Below the pieces are notes generated by a model. It saw only the letters and a list, made by a program, of their open reading frames with translations, made no database searches and had not been told where the DNA came from. Below, piece by piece: positions 25,075 through 33,494 of a DNA stretch of 64,000 bases (the first letter of the stretch is position 1; each line of letters opens with the position of its first letter). The position numbers and the translations under genes are program-made. The stretch is from JAHJUB01 sp041653615 [NCBI: Candidatus Ratteibacteria bacterium]. GTDB taxonomy: Bacteria; Ratteibacteria; UBA8468; MWAK01. The DNA lies in the NCBI GenBank assembly GCA_041653615.1, contig JBAZEZ010000008.1, positions 1 through 64,000 on the forward strand. Direction: 5' to 3'.

Positions 25075-25785
25075 ATGAATATCGCGCTTATTACCGCAGG
25101 TGGCAGTGGAAAGAGAACCAATCAAGATATTCCAAAGCAGTTTATCAAAGTAAACGATAAGCCGATCGTTGCGTATACTATGGAAGTTTTCCAGCGGCAT
25201 TCCGAGATAGACGCAATTGAGGTTGTCTGCCTGGACGGTTGGCATGACGTATTAAAGACGTGTGCTAGGCAGTTTAACATTAACAAGTTGAAATGGGTTA
25301 TATCCGGTGGCGCAAGCGGACAGGAATCAGTACGTAACGGAGTTTATAATTTAAAAGATAAGTGTGCCCCGGATGATATTGTCGTCATACATGATGGTGT
25401 CAGGCCACTGGTAGGTGAAGATGTCATCTCCGACTGTATTGTAAAATGCAGAACATATGGCAATGCGGTTGCGTCTTTCCCGCACAATGAGCAGATTTAT
25501 AAAGTCAAAGATGAGGTCTCGACGGAACAGTACATACCTAGAGAAACTATTCGATGCGCACAAACTCCAAATGCTTATAAGTATGCTAAGCTATTATGGG
25601 CGTATCAGGAAGCATTTAAAAAAGGAATTGGCATATACGGTTCTTCCTGCCCTAGCACTATGATGATGGATTTGGGGGAAACAGTATACTTTTCCGTGGG
25701 TTCTAACAAAAACATAAAAATTACCACAATTGATGATATTGAATTATTTAAGGCGTTGCTTTGTTTAAGAAAAACGACTGTTTAA
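25075..25785 (+). CDS. IspD/TarI-like cytidylyltransferase
   Basis: The 236-residue enzyme starts MNIALITAGGSGKRTNQDIP and continues KQFIKVNDKPIVAYTMEVF, the CTP-binding loop of the IspD/TarI family. VVIHDGVRPLVGEDVI, RETIRCAQTPNAYKYA and IKITTIDDIELFKALL complete the family. It transfers CMP from CTP to an alcohol phosphate: methylerythritol phosphate (IspD) or ribitol 5-phosphate (TarI). In a polysaccharide locus beside licD, a CDP-polyol role is more likely than isoprenoid synthesis. It is the only plus-strand gene between 5 and 45 kb and its 3' end overlaps the convergent glycosyltransferase by 4 bp. Confidence 0.9.
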   Translation: MNIALITAGGSGKRTNQDIPKQFIKVNDKPIVAYTMEVFQRHSEIDAIEVVCLDGWHDVLKTCARQFNINKLKWVISGGASGQESVRNGVYNLKDKCAPDDIVVIHDGVRPLVGEDVISDCIVKCRTYGNAVASFPHNEQIYKVKDEVSTEQYIPRETIRCAQTPNAYKYAKLLWAYQEAFKKGIGIYGSSCPSTMMMDLGETVYFSVGSNKNIKITTIDDIELFKALLCLRKTTV

Positions 25786-26828
25786 AATGAAGGGGTAAGA
25801 TTAATACATGCTTTTTTAATAACGCACTTCAAGAAAAATTTCACAATTTGTTTCGCATTAAACTTTGACACTCTGGAAAGCGGCAATCGCCAAAACAAAA
25901 ACCAGACTCCGATTCCAAGCATACAACTGCGGTAACACGCACAAAACCATTCCTCGGAAAGCGCTTGAGAAAATTCCGGTTCAGGATAAATTTGTTTAAT
26001 GGAATTCGCTTTCTGCAGTTTTTGCAACCACGAATGGAACTTAATTAAAAACTCCGGCTTAAAATCGATTGGATATTTCCTGTAGATAAGCAACTCTTCC
26101 CGGCTAAAGCCTATACCAAGATTCTGAATGCTTATCCTATTAATGCGTTGAACGTCTTCAAACTCTATATTCTCATTAGAATTGGTTATGCTTTTGGAAT
26201 GGACCCTGTATACAAGTAACACCTCAGGTATGTTAGCTAAAGGAAAACAAGAGCTGCACTTCTGCCCAAGCCCATAATCATGGGCAACTAAATATTGAGG
26301 GTCATATTTTAACTGGAATTTTTCTAAGAAATTTCTGCGTATTATAACTGACGGATGGGCAAAGATTGAATTAAATAATGACCTTGCTTTTATATCCCGG
26401 GGCTTCGTCGGATATTTGCAAACTATGGATTTCCAAGGATGGTGAGAAGTATCCAGAAACTTTACCCAAGTACCGGAAACACCTATTTCCGGATGATTAT
26501 CCATAAATCTAACCTGTTTTTCTATCCTTGCCGGTAAGCTTATATCATCAGAGTCCATTACAATAGTATATTCGCCGACCGCTAACTCTAACCCTTTATT
26601 ACGCGTAGCAGAAATACCGATATTTTTCCCATTATTTATAAGCTTAATCCGTTTATCTATATACGATTGAATTATCTTAACGCTGCCATCGGTAGACCCA
26701 TCATTAATAATGATAAATTCATAATCACGATAGGTTTGTCCTAAAATACTATCGATCGCTTCCCTCAAGTATTTTTCGCTATTATAAACCGGCATTAAAA
26801 CAGTAACTCTCGGTTTACTGTTGGCCAT
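25782..26828 (-). CDS. Family 2 glycosyltransferase
   Basis: This 348-residue GT2 enzyme has PRVTVLMPVYNSEKYLREAI at residues 5-24, IIINDGSTDGSVKIIQSYID, and YTIVMDSDDISLPARI as its DxD site. VSGTWVKFLDTSHHPWKS and HPSVIIRRNFLEKFQL are usual in this branch. It should add one sugar to the repeat unit using a nucleotide sugar in the cytoplasm. It is 3 bp from the fucosyltransferase gene on the same strand. Confidence 0.9.
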   Translation of the reverse strand: MANSKPRVTVLMPVYNSEKYLREAIDSILGQTYRDYEFIIINDGSTDGSVKIIQSYIDKRIKLINNGKNIGISATRNKGLELAVGEYTIVMDSDDISLPARIEKQVRFMDNHPEIGVSGTWVKFLDTSHHPWKSIVCKYPTKPRDIKARSLFNSIFAHPSVIIRRNFLEKFQLKYDPQYLVAHDYGLGQKCSSCFPLANIPEVLLVYRVHSKSITNSNENIEFEDVQRINRISIQNLGIGFSREELLIYRKYPIDFKPEFLIKFHSWLQKLQKANSIKQIYPEPEFSQALSEEWFCACYRSCMLGIGVWFLFWRLPLSRVSKFNAKQIVKFFLKCVIKKACINLTPSF

Positions 26829-26831
26829 AAA

Positions 26832-27722
26832 TTAAATCCTTATCCATCCTCCGGGGATCAAATCTTTAGTATCGGTATTTTCATCACGATACCACTTTTT
26901 AAACCATTTTTTTGGAACAATGACTATTTTATCGGGTTTTTTATTCAACCACGCGCCCCACCAGCTGAATGTACTGTTAGCTGTTATATGATGACTGCAT
27001 TTTGCCATCAAACGTAAATCTTCAAAGTCCTTGTTGGCGGGACTGTTATGAGAAATAAACACGGTTGGATATCGGAGCGTAATATTTTCCTTAGCCCACG
27101 AGATATCATCTGAAAAAACAAAAAAATGCGGAGATGAAACTTTTTGCGCAATTATTTCCACCGCTTGTTGGTAATACGCGATAGAACAAGTACCATGGCG
27201 TCCTGCAGCGCTCGCTTCAGAAACATAGTTAGCCCTTCTAACATGCAAAGATACTGCATTAACATTGCTAATAAACGCCATTGTTCGTTCATTTTCGGCA
27301 TCCGGTTTAATTTTTATAGTAAATTCTCGTCGAATGATATCGGATATGCCGGCAAAATATTTCTCGCTTTGCCAATAGCCATCCAAGTATACGCCATCAG
27401 GTAAGTTTAAGATCTCCGGATCAAAATGAAACTGTTTTTCCTGAATATGCGTTTTGGATAGTTTGGACGGCCTGCGGAGTAGTCTTCTCGCCGCTCGTTT
27501 TACGATTCCCCATTTTTGAGCGGTCAATGACAGGACTTCATCTGACGAAGCAATAATCTCCCGGATGTTGAAAGGCCGCAAGGAGTAAGGATGCGGTTTA
27601 TATGTTTTGAATAATGAGATGTCAATTTTCAATACCGATTTATGGATTTCCGCAAGATGCCGCCCCACGGCATACTGAAAAAGTTGATTCCCGAGTCCGC
27701 CTTTTAACCTGACAATAATCAT
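26832..27722 (-). CDS. Alpha-1,2-fucosyltransferase-like (GT11)
   Basis: The 296-residue product begins MIIVRLKGGLGNQLFQYAVG, the defining start of GT11 enzymes. VNAVSLHVRRANYVSE near residue 160 is the GDP-fucose binding HxRRxDY-like motif and ITANSTFSWWGAWLN near 245 is the third family motif. GT11 enzymes use GDP-L-fucose and invert the linkage. A fucose supply is plausible: gmd is at 18.3-19.3 kb and an SDR enzyme related to GDP-fucose synthase is the next gene. Other GDP-deoxysugars are possible donors. Confidence 0.93.
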   Translation of the reverse strand: MIIVRLKGGLGNQLFQYAVGRHLAEIHKSVLKIDISLFKTYKPHPYSLRPFNIREIIASSDEVLSLTAQKWGIVKRAARRLLRRPSKLSKTHIQEKQFHFDPEILNLPDGVYLDGYWQSEKYFAGISDIIRREFTIKIKPDAENERTMAFISNVNAVSLHVRRANYVSEASAAGRHGTCSIAYYQQAVEIIAQKVSSPHFFVFSDDISWAKENITLRYPTVFISHNSPANKDFEDLRLMAKCSHHITANSTFSWWGAWLNKKPDKIVIVPKKWFKKWYRDENTDTKDLIPGGWIRI

Positions 27723-27747
27723 AATGTCTCTCGGAATATTTTAATCG

Positions 27748-28752
27748 TCATTTCAATTCTAATTGATTCATTATCCACCGGTAGGTTTGTCCTAATCCTT
27801 CCTCGAGCGTAACGGTTGCTTTCCAACCAAGGATGTCACGGGCCTTATCACAAACGGCGATTCTGCCCCGGTCGCCTTCAGGCTTGCTATTATCAAATGT
27901 TGCGTTGATTGATTTGCCGCTAATCCGTGTAATTAACTGAGCTAATTCTTTAATAGTCGTAGCTTGTTCTGAACCAATTTGAATCAAACCTTTGTTAATT
28001 CCAGATTGCGCCACCAGCATTAATGCTTCGACAATATCATCGATGTACACAAAATCACGATATTGATTCCCGCTTCCCCAGACAATGAACGGTTCCTCAG
28101 GGAATCTTATTGCTTTGCGAATCAACGAAGGCAAAACCTGGGCGTTATCATCCTCAAAAGTTGCGCCGGGACCATAAACATTGTGCAACCGCAGCAACCC
28201 CACGTTAATTTTACCGGATTTTTGTGATAGTTCCGCCTCGTATTCTCCCATTAATTTACTCCAACCGTAGCTTGATTCCGGTTCAGCCGGGTAGGTCTGT
28301 TCTTCCCGCAGAGAAACAATTCCCGGCGTCATTTGAAGATGCTTTGGGTAACTACATGCCGTTCCAACATAGACATAATTAGGTATGCCGTTTGCGACGC
28401 AAGCCGACAATACATTTGTGTTAATGAGGATATTTTGCCGAAACACAAAAGCCTCGTTGTTAAACACAAACTGAACGCCTCCCACCGCATCGGCCAGGTG
28501 ATATACCCAATCTACATCATGAATGAACTCAACACACTTATTATATTCGGTTAAATCTGCCGTATAAAAACTACGTTTAAGATTAATTACATGAGCGCCA
28601 TCTGTCGCTGCAAGATTATCTAAACTACCACGCCAAAGGTTGTCTATTACTCGAACGTTTGCGCCTTCTATAACCAAACGCTTAACCAGGGAACTTCCGA
28701 TAAAACCGGCCCCGCCTGTAACCAACACTTTTTTACCATTCCAGAATGCCAC
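27748..28752 (-). CDS. NAD-dependent epimerase/dehydratase, GDP-sugar type
   Basis: The 334-residue extended SDR has GKKVLVTGGAGFIGSSLVKR at the start and the catalytic ESSYGWSKLMGE (YxxxK) near residue 160. VYHLADAVGGVQFVFNNE and YVYVGTACSYPKHLQMTP match the region shared by GDP-fucose synthase and GDP-mannose 3,5-epimerase. RDFVYIDDIVEALMLV is general to the superfamily. With gmd nearby and a GT11 next door it may supply GDP-L-fucose, but assignment between the two sub-families needs phylogeny. Confidence 0.85.
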   Translation of the reverse strand: MAFWNGKKVLVTGGAGFIGSSLVKRLVIEGANVRVIDNLWRGSLDNLAATDGAHVINLKRSFYTADLTEYNKCVEFIHDVDWVYHLADAVGGVQFVFNNEAFVFRQNILINTNVLSACVANGIPNYVYVGTACSYPKHLQMTPGIVSLREEQTYPAEPESSYGWSKLMGEYEAELSQKSGKINVGLLRLHNVYGPGATFEDDNAQVLPSLIRKAIRFPEEPFIVWGSGNQYRDFVYIDDIVEALMLVAQSGINKGLIQIGSEQATTIKELAQLITRISGKSINATFDNSKPEGDRGRIAVCDKARDILGWKATVTLEEGLGQTYRWIMNQLELK

Positions 28753-28791
28753 GTACCCTCCCGATTCACCGCTGCAATATTACCGTAACAA

Positions 28792-30081
28792 TTAAATATT
28801 TTTAATAAGTTTTCTTTGTTTTATAATTTCTAAAGCCTGCTGTCTTTCGTAAATTATCTGTTCCTGAGTCATGGTATCGTGTATAAAAGTTAAGGACCGT
28901 TCGGCTTCCCCTGTTCTTAAACCCAAAGTCATATGATAAAGACTAAAGTCTTCGGGTTTTAATACAAAGCCATATTTTTGCGGGTTATTAAAAAGATCTG
29001 ACCCAGGATAAGGCACCATTGTTGAAACATCAACTCCGTGGGGATTCTCCCTTTTTAAGAATTCTTCCAATCTATTCGCAAATCCTGGTTTTTCTCCAGG
29101 AAGACCTATAATAAAAAACAACCTTGATTTTAATCCTGCTTTTCGTGTATTTTCTAATGCATCGTGTATTTGTACCATATTGATATGCTTTGAGTTTATA
29201 TTCCAAACTTCCGACAGAAGAGATTCTATGCCAAAAGCCACTTCTTCACAACCCGCATCTTTCATCAGGTTTAACATATCAAGATCGGCATGATCTACTC
29301 TTGTTGTTGTCCTCCATTTTATTTCTAAAGGGATCATTTTATTGCAAAGTTCGGTCAACCTTTCTTTTTTTAGAACCATCGTGTCATCTTGAAATCTGAA
29401 TGACCTCACGCCTTTCTTTATCATTTCATCAAGTTCGCCTATAATATTATCCGGACTTCTAAATCTAACTCTTTTTCCCCACATGGCATCACTAGAACAA
29501 AAACTACATTTATGTGGGCACCCTCTCGCAGTAATCAAGGTTCCCGCGTAATCTCCATTTATAGAAAGTGCATTCTTGCTAAAAACAGAATCGAATGGAA
29601 GAAGATGTCTTGCCGGAAAAGGTATCTCGTCAAGATTTGTAATGTACGGACTTTCATAAAATCTTTGATCTTTCCGACCGTTTTTATAATCTTCCAATAT
29701 TTGTAAAAAAGAATACTCTCCTTCTCTTATTACAATCTTGTCAAAATCGGGAAGAATATTTTTTGGGACTGCAGTTGCATGTATTCCGCCTAAAACCGTC
29801 CAAGAAGAAGAATTTTTGTGTTTAGCTATTCTAGCTATCTCCAATGCCATCGGATAATCGGGGGTTGAAGCTGTTACTCCATAAATGTCCGCGTCGCCAA
29901 TTAATCCTTGAAATTCTTCAAGTTTCTTGGACCTCAAATCTGTAATTCTTACAGGATAACCATTTTTTTCAGCAACTGAAGCAATATAAAGTAGTCCCAG
30001 AGGGGGGTTTCTTTTTTCATCTCCCAAATATGGATTAGGGGGGATCAATAGTTCTATTTGTAGGTCGGATTTTTTTAACAT
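28792..30081 (-). CDS. B12-binding-domain radical SAM enzyme
   Basis: The 429-residue protein begins with a cobalamin-binding-like Rossmann part (PPLGLLYIASVAEKNGYPVR, then DADIYGVTASTPDYPMAL and WTVLGGIHATAVPKNIL). The radical SAM domain follows with ITARGCPHKCSFCSSDAM, whose three cysteines (CxxxCxxC) bind a 4Fe-4S cluster, and GVRSFRFQDDTMVLKKERL. RTTTRVDHADLDMLNLMKDA and GCEEVAFGIESLLSEVW are typical of the class. Such enzymes methylate or rearrange unreactive carbon centres. It lies between an epimerase and the Wzt gene, so a glycan or lipid-carrier modification is possible but unproved. Confidence 0.9.
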   Translation of the reverse strand: MLKKSDLQIELLIPPNPYLGDEKRNPPLGLLYIASVAEKNGYPVRITDLRSKKLEEFQGLIGDADIYGVTASTPDYPMALEIARIAKHKNSSSWTVLGGIHATAVPKNILPDFDKIVIREGEYSFLQILEDYKNGRKDQRFYESPYITNLDEIPFPARHLLPFDSVFSKNALSINGDYAGTLITARGCPHKCSFCSSDAMWGKRVRFRSPDNIIGELDEMIKKGVRSFRFQDDTMVLKKERLTELCNKMIPLEIKWRTTTRVDHADLDMLNLMKDAGCEEVAFGIESLLSEVWNINSKHINMVQIHDALENTRKAGLKSRLFFIIGLPGEKPGFANRLEEFLKRENPHGVDVSTMVPYPGSDLFNNPQKYGFVLKPEDFSLYHMTLGLRTGEAERSLTFIHDTMTQEQIIYERQQALEIIKQRKLIKNI

Positions 30082-30138
30082 AAAATTTTAACAAGTGCGT
30101 AACCTAAATATCATTGCGCATCTGTTTTTTTAAAGATA

Positions 30139-31413
30139 TCAAGCGTTTCTTTTCCATTCCGGTGTTATAAATAACAATCCGGCACTTCGCGGCAAGAAGC
30201 GCGCAGTTAAATTGCCGCCGCCTATAATTTCAAAACTCAGGCAATCTTCAACACGGTCGAAAGTTTCAGTGCTCGTCACGCTTCCTACCCAGAAACTGAC
30301 ATAATAAGTATCCGGGTAAAAACGAACATCATAGAGACATACTGATATTTCCTCTGTTTCCTTGGCGTTGTTTATTTCAAAGTGAGAATCAACGTCGACC
30401 ATATTACATAACCTAATCCCATCAGAGCTTCGCAATTCTATAGCCAATTTTATTTTTTTATCCCTATATTGCTCACAAACGTTAACTCTAAAATTTAATA
30501 TTATATTTTCACCGATTGAAAATTTGCGGCAAGAAGACCCGTTTAAATTGCAGGTTTGAACCCACGCAAACATCGCTTCTTTAGTGCCCCTACGATACGG
30601 ATAAGTTGTCAGATCTACACTCTCCTGTTTTTCGGAATTTATTGATAAATAAACACCAACCACTTTATTAACTTCATCGATATTGATTACTTGCCCCTTA
30701 TCCAGCAATATTCCTATATTACACAATTGATTGATTGCTGCCATGTTGTGGCTTACAAACAACACGGTCCTTCCTTTTGTTGCCACATCGCGCATTTTGC
30801 CCAAACATTTTTTCTGGAATTCAGAATCCCCCACCGCCAAGACTTCATCCACGACTAAAATTTCCGGCTCGAGATGAGCGGCTACAGCAAAAGCCAGGCG
30901 CACGTACATACCGCTTGAAAAACGTTTTACCGGCGTATCAAGGAATTTTTCAACTTCCGCAAAGTCCACTATCTCATCAAATTTCGTTTTTATCTCTTTC
31001 CGCGTCATTCCTAAAATCGCGCCGTTAAGATATATGTTCTCGCGTCCGGTCAATTCCGGATGGAAACCGGTTCCTACCTCAAGGAGACTGGCAACCCTGC
31101 CTTTTATCGAAACTCTTCCCGCGGTTGGTTCGGTAATTCTGCTTAAAATTTTTAAAAGCGTTGATTTTCCCGCACCATTCCGGCCGATGATGCCGACCCT
31201 ATCCCCTTGCTTCACTTCAAAAGAAACATCTTTAAGCGCCCAGAATTCTTCTATATTTTTATGTGTGTGAAAACGAGGGTTGCGTATTTTTGACCACAGT
31301 CCCTTCGTTTTGTTGGCAATAACATCCCGCAGCGCCACGTATCTTTCGTTAGACTTATGGCCTATCAAATAAGATTTACCGACGTTTTCGGCTTTTATTA
31401 CAATATCACTCAT
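30139..31413 (-). CDS. wzt: Polysaccharide ABC exporter, ATP-binding subunit (Wzt)
   Basis: The 424-residue protein has an ABC ATPase domain: Walker [18 protein letters not shown], signature [19 protein letters not shown] and Walker [14 protein letters not shown]. It continues beyond residue 260 into an extra C-terminal beta-sandwich domain, with [19 protein letters not shown] and [20 protein letters not shown]. This layout is that of O-antigen Wzt proteins whose extra domain recognises the polysaccharide end group. It energises export of a lipid-linked glycan through the Wzm permease (next gene, 9 bp away). Confidence 0.93.
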   Translation of the reverse strand: MSDIVIKAENVGKSYLIGHKSNERYVALRDVIANKTKGLWSKIRNPRFHTHKNIEEFWALKDVSFEVKQGDRVGIIGRNGAGKSTLLKILSRITEPTAGRVSIKGRVASLLEVGTGFHPELTGRENIYLNGAILGMTRKEIKTKFDEIVDFAEVEKFLDTPVKRFSSGMYVRLAFAVAAHLEPEILVVDEVLAVGDSEFQKKCLGKMRDVATKGRTVLFVSHNMAAINQLCNIGILLDKGQVINIDEVNKVVGVYLSINSEKQESVDLTTYPYRRGTKEAMFAWVQTCNLNGSSCRKFSIGENIILNFRVNVCEQYRDKKIKLAIELRSSDGIRLCNMVDVDSHFEINNAKETEEISVCLYDVRFYPDTYYVSFWVGSVTSTETFDRVEDCLSFEIIGGGNLTARFLPRSAGLLFITPEWKRNA

Positions 31414-31422
31414 CGTAATTTC

Positions 31423-32253
31423 TTAAATAATATCGGCAAACGTTTTTTCCATTTTCCGAAACTTGTAAATTCCGAGAATTAAAAATAATAGCATTACTCC
31501 GATAGACATCAGAAAACCGGGCAGGTAGATAGTTGATTTGTTTCCCATAATTGCCCATCTGAAACCGTCTATCACCCCTACCATGGGATTCAGGGAATAT
31601 AAGAGACGGTATTTTTCAGGAATGATGCTGCTGCTAAATCCTACCGGAGAGACGTAAAAACCGAACTGAACAAGAAACGGCACAATATAACGAAAATCAC
31701 GATATTTTACATTAAGGGCGGTAATATAAAGGCCGACGCCGGCTGCCGTGAGAAAGGCAATCAACAGGAAAATAGGCAGAAAGAGGATGTTCCAACCGGG
31801 GGTGAATTTAAAATAGACCATAAGAAAGACAAGTATCACAAAAGAAACGAGAAAATCAATAGAACTGGTAACGACAGAGCTGATGGGAATGATTATTCGG
31901 GGGAAGTAAACTTTAGTAATCAGCTGGGTATTATCAATCAGGCTGTTACTGGAATCAGAGACGGAAGAAGCAAAAAATTGCCACGGAAGCATTGCGGCGC
32001 AAACCATAATCGCGTACGGAACATTCCCGTCGCTGGGAAACTTAGCCAGCTTTCCGAAGATTACGGTAAATACTGTTATCGTCAAAAGCGGCCTTAAAAT
32101 TGCCCATACTATACCGATAGCGGTTTGTTTATAGCGTACTGTTACATCACGCCAGCTAAGGATGTAAAACAGTTCCCGATACCGCCAAATGTCCGCCCAA
32201 TAGTGTTTTTCAGTCCGGCCCGCCTCAATAATCAGTATGTTTTCGTTTTTCAT
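31423..32253 (-). CDS. wzm: Polysaccharide ABC exporter, permease subunit (Wzm)
   Basis: The 276-residue inner-membrane protein has about six helices. It shows YRELFYILSWRDVTVRYKQT then AIGIVWAILRPLLTITVFTV, the usual ABC-2 type permease start, and VSPVGFSSSIIPEKYRLLYS plus LNPMVGVIDGFRWAIMG near the end. With Wzt it forms the channel that carries lipid-linked polysaccharide to the periplasmic side. Same strand and near-adjacent to wzt. Confidence 0.95.
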   Translation of the reverse strand: MKNENILIIEAGRTEKHYWADIWRYRELFYILSWRDVTVRYKQTAIGIVWAILRPLLTITVFTVIFGKLAKFPSDGNVPYAIMVCAAMLPWQFFASSVSDSSNSLIDNTQLITKVYFPRIIIPISSVVTSSIDFLVSFVILVFLMVYFKFTPGWNILFLPIFLLIAFLTAAGVGLYITALNVKYRDFRYIVPFLVQFGFYVSPVGFSSSIIPEKYRLLYSLNPMVGVIDGFRWAIMGNKSTIYLPGFLMSIGVMLLFLILGIYKFRKMEKTFADII

Positions 32254-32318
32254 TTAGTATGATGCCAGATACTTTGGGAAACAACCAAAGAGTACGGTTT
32301 TTATGTCTATTTTTTTAA

Positions 32319-33383
32319 TTATTCTTTAGTTTTTGACGCGTTTTCTTTCAGGAAGGAAATGAAAATACCGAGGAATAAAGCGATAATGCCGGAGAGGGCG
32401 ACGTTCTGTCTTATGTTTGGTTTAAACTTTTTTTCGGGAACCGCGGCTTGGTCTAAAACCTGGACCGTAGGGGTGTCCCTTGCCTCTTCAATCTTTGTCT
32501 GTTCGTACTGGCTGACGAGCAGGGAATAGACCGTGTTCTGGATTTTTAAATCCCGGATTAATCTGGCCAATTCTGTTTCTAAGGGAGGTAGGCTGGTAAT
32601 GGCTCTTTCCATTTCGGTTACTTGGTTCTGCAGGTTGATGACTTCAGGGTTTTGAGATGTGGCGTATCTTTTTTTCGCTTCCAACTCCACTCTCGCGGCC
32701 AGCAGGTTGCCTTGAAGCTCTCCGGCCGTTTTAGCCGACTGGTCTGTTTCGCTCGCAGCCAGAATTTTATGGTTCACCTGATAGTTTTTTAATCTTTCTT
32801 CGGCTTTTTTGAGGTCTTCCTTGGTTTCTTCCAGCCTCTTTTCCAGGAAACGCTTTTTTTCACCGGCGGTGGTAATACTCAAGGTTTGGTTCAATTCATC
32901 CAAAGTTTCAACGTAGTAGTTGGCTATTTCCGCGGCCCTATTCGGGTCTTTGTCCAAAACGCTTACGTTTATCATCTTCTCTTTGGATATCTTAATTTCG
33001 GTATTTCCTGCCAGAGTCCCCCGCGCGCTTTCTTTTGTTTTGGTTCCGTAGATTTCCTGAAGGTTGAATCGGTCAATTACCTTGTCGGCAGCACTCCGGC
33101 TTTTCAGGATGGCGACAAAAACCTCCGAACTGCTTGGCTGCGCCGTTATCGTTAAACCAATTGGACCCTGGGAACCAAGCGCGCCCAGGAGAGAAGACAA
33201 TCCGGCGCCTTTGGAGGAGTCAGCGGGTGATAAAATGGAGGTGGTCGCTTTGTAAAGTTTTGGTAGTCGGAGTGAATAGATTAACGCCCCGGCCGAAACA
33301 ACAAAAAACAGAACGATAATCAAAAGGCGATTTTTCCACAAGACCCGCCAGTAATCTAAAAGACTTATCTCTTGTTCATCCAT
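32319..33383 (-). CDS. Polysaccharide chain-length regulator (Wzz-like)
   Basis: The frame is open from 33488, but its first 35 codons translate a palindromic repeat. The family-like start MDEQEISLLDYWRVLWKNRL is at ATG 33383, giving 354 residues. The Wzz N-terminal helix (LLIIVLFFVVSAGALIYSL) is near residue 20, a long coiled-coil region (residues ~170-270) follows, and a C-terminal helix VALSGIIALFLGIFISFL is preceded by VPEKKFKPNIRQN. Such proteins set polymer length in the periplasm. No tyrosine-kinase domain follows. It belongs with the Wza and Wzi genes upstream, although an AAA ATPase gene separates them. Confidence 0.9.
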   Translation of the reverse strand: MDEQEISLLDYWRVLWKNRLLIIVLFFVVSAGALIYSLRLPKLYKATTSILSPADSSKGAGLSSLLGALGSQGPIGLTITAQPSSSEVFVAILKSRSAADKVIDRFNLQEIYGTKTKESARGTLAGNTEIKISKEKMINVSVLDKDPNRAAEIANYYVETLDELNQTLSITTAGEKKRFLEKRLEETKEDLKKAEERLKNYQVNHKILAASETDQSAKTAGELQGNLLAARVELEAKKRYATSQNPEVINLQNQVTEMERAITSLPPLETELARLIRDLKIQNTVYSLLVSQYEQTKIEEARDTPTVQVLDQAAVPEKKFKPNIRQNVALSGIIALFLGIFISFLKENASKTKE

Positions 33384-33401
33384 AGTTATCGGTGTTAAAG
33401 A

Positions 33402-33426
33402 AGCGACCCGGAAAGGGTCGCACTGC
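33402..33426. repeat. Short palindrome GCGACCC-GGGTCGC
   Basis: AGCGACCCGGAAAGGGTCGCACTGC is a hairpin of the GCGACCC type upstream of wzz. The related stretch at 52569-52623 has GCGACCCTAAAGGGTGGCACTACG. It is one of several small hairpin repeats scattered in gene gaps here. Confidence 0.55.
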
Positions 33427-33437
33427 AAATATTCCCT

Positions 33438-33480
33438 CTCACCTTCGTCCTCTCCCCTTGGGGGAGAGGACGAAGGTGAG
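33438..33480. repeat. Palindromic GGGGAGAGGACGAAGGTGAG repeat
   Basis: CTCACCTTCGTCCTCTCCCC and GGGAGAGGACGAAGGTGAG are almost exact inverted arms around TTGG. This is the most symmetrical copy of the repeat family also seen at 1352, 2251, 3379, 40841, 48277 and 53765. It extends the wzz reading frame upstream of its true start. Confidence 0.8.
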
Positions 33481-33494
33481 ATTACCATTGACAG

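Noticed and set aside
33384-33488. Longer Wzz start with an SPSSSPPRGEDEGE leader
   Set aside because: Those codons are the palindromic repeat; the family N-terminus and membrane helix begin at 33383.
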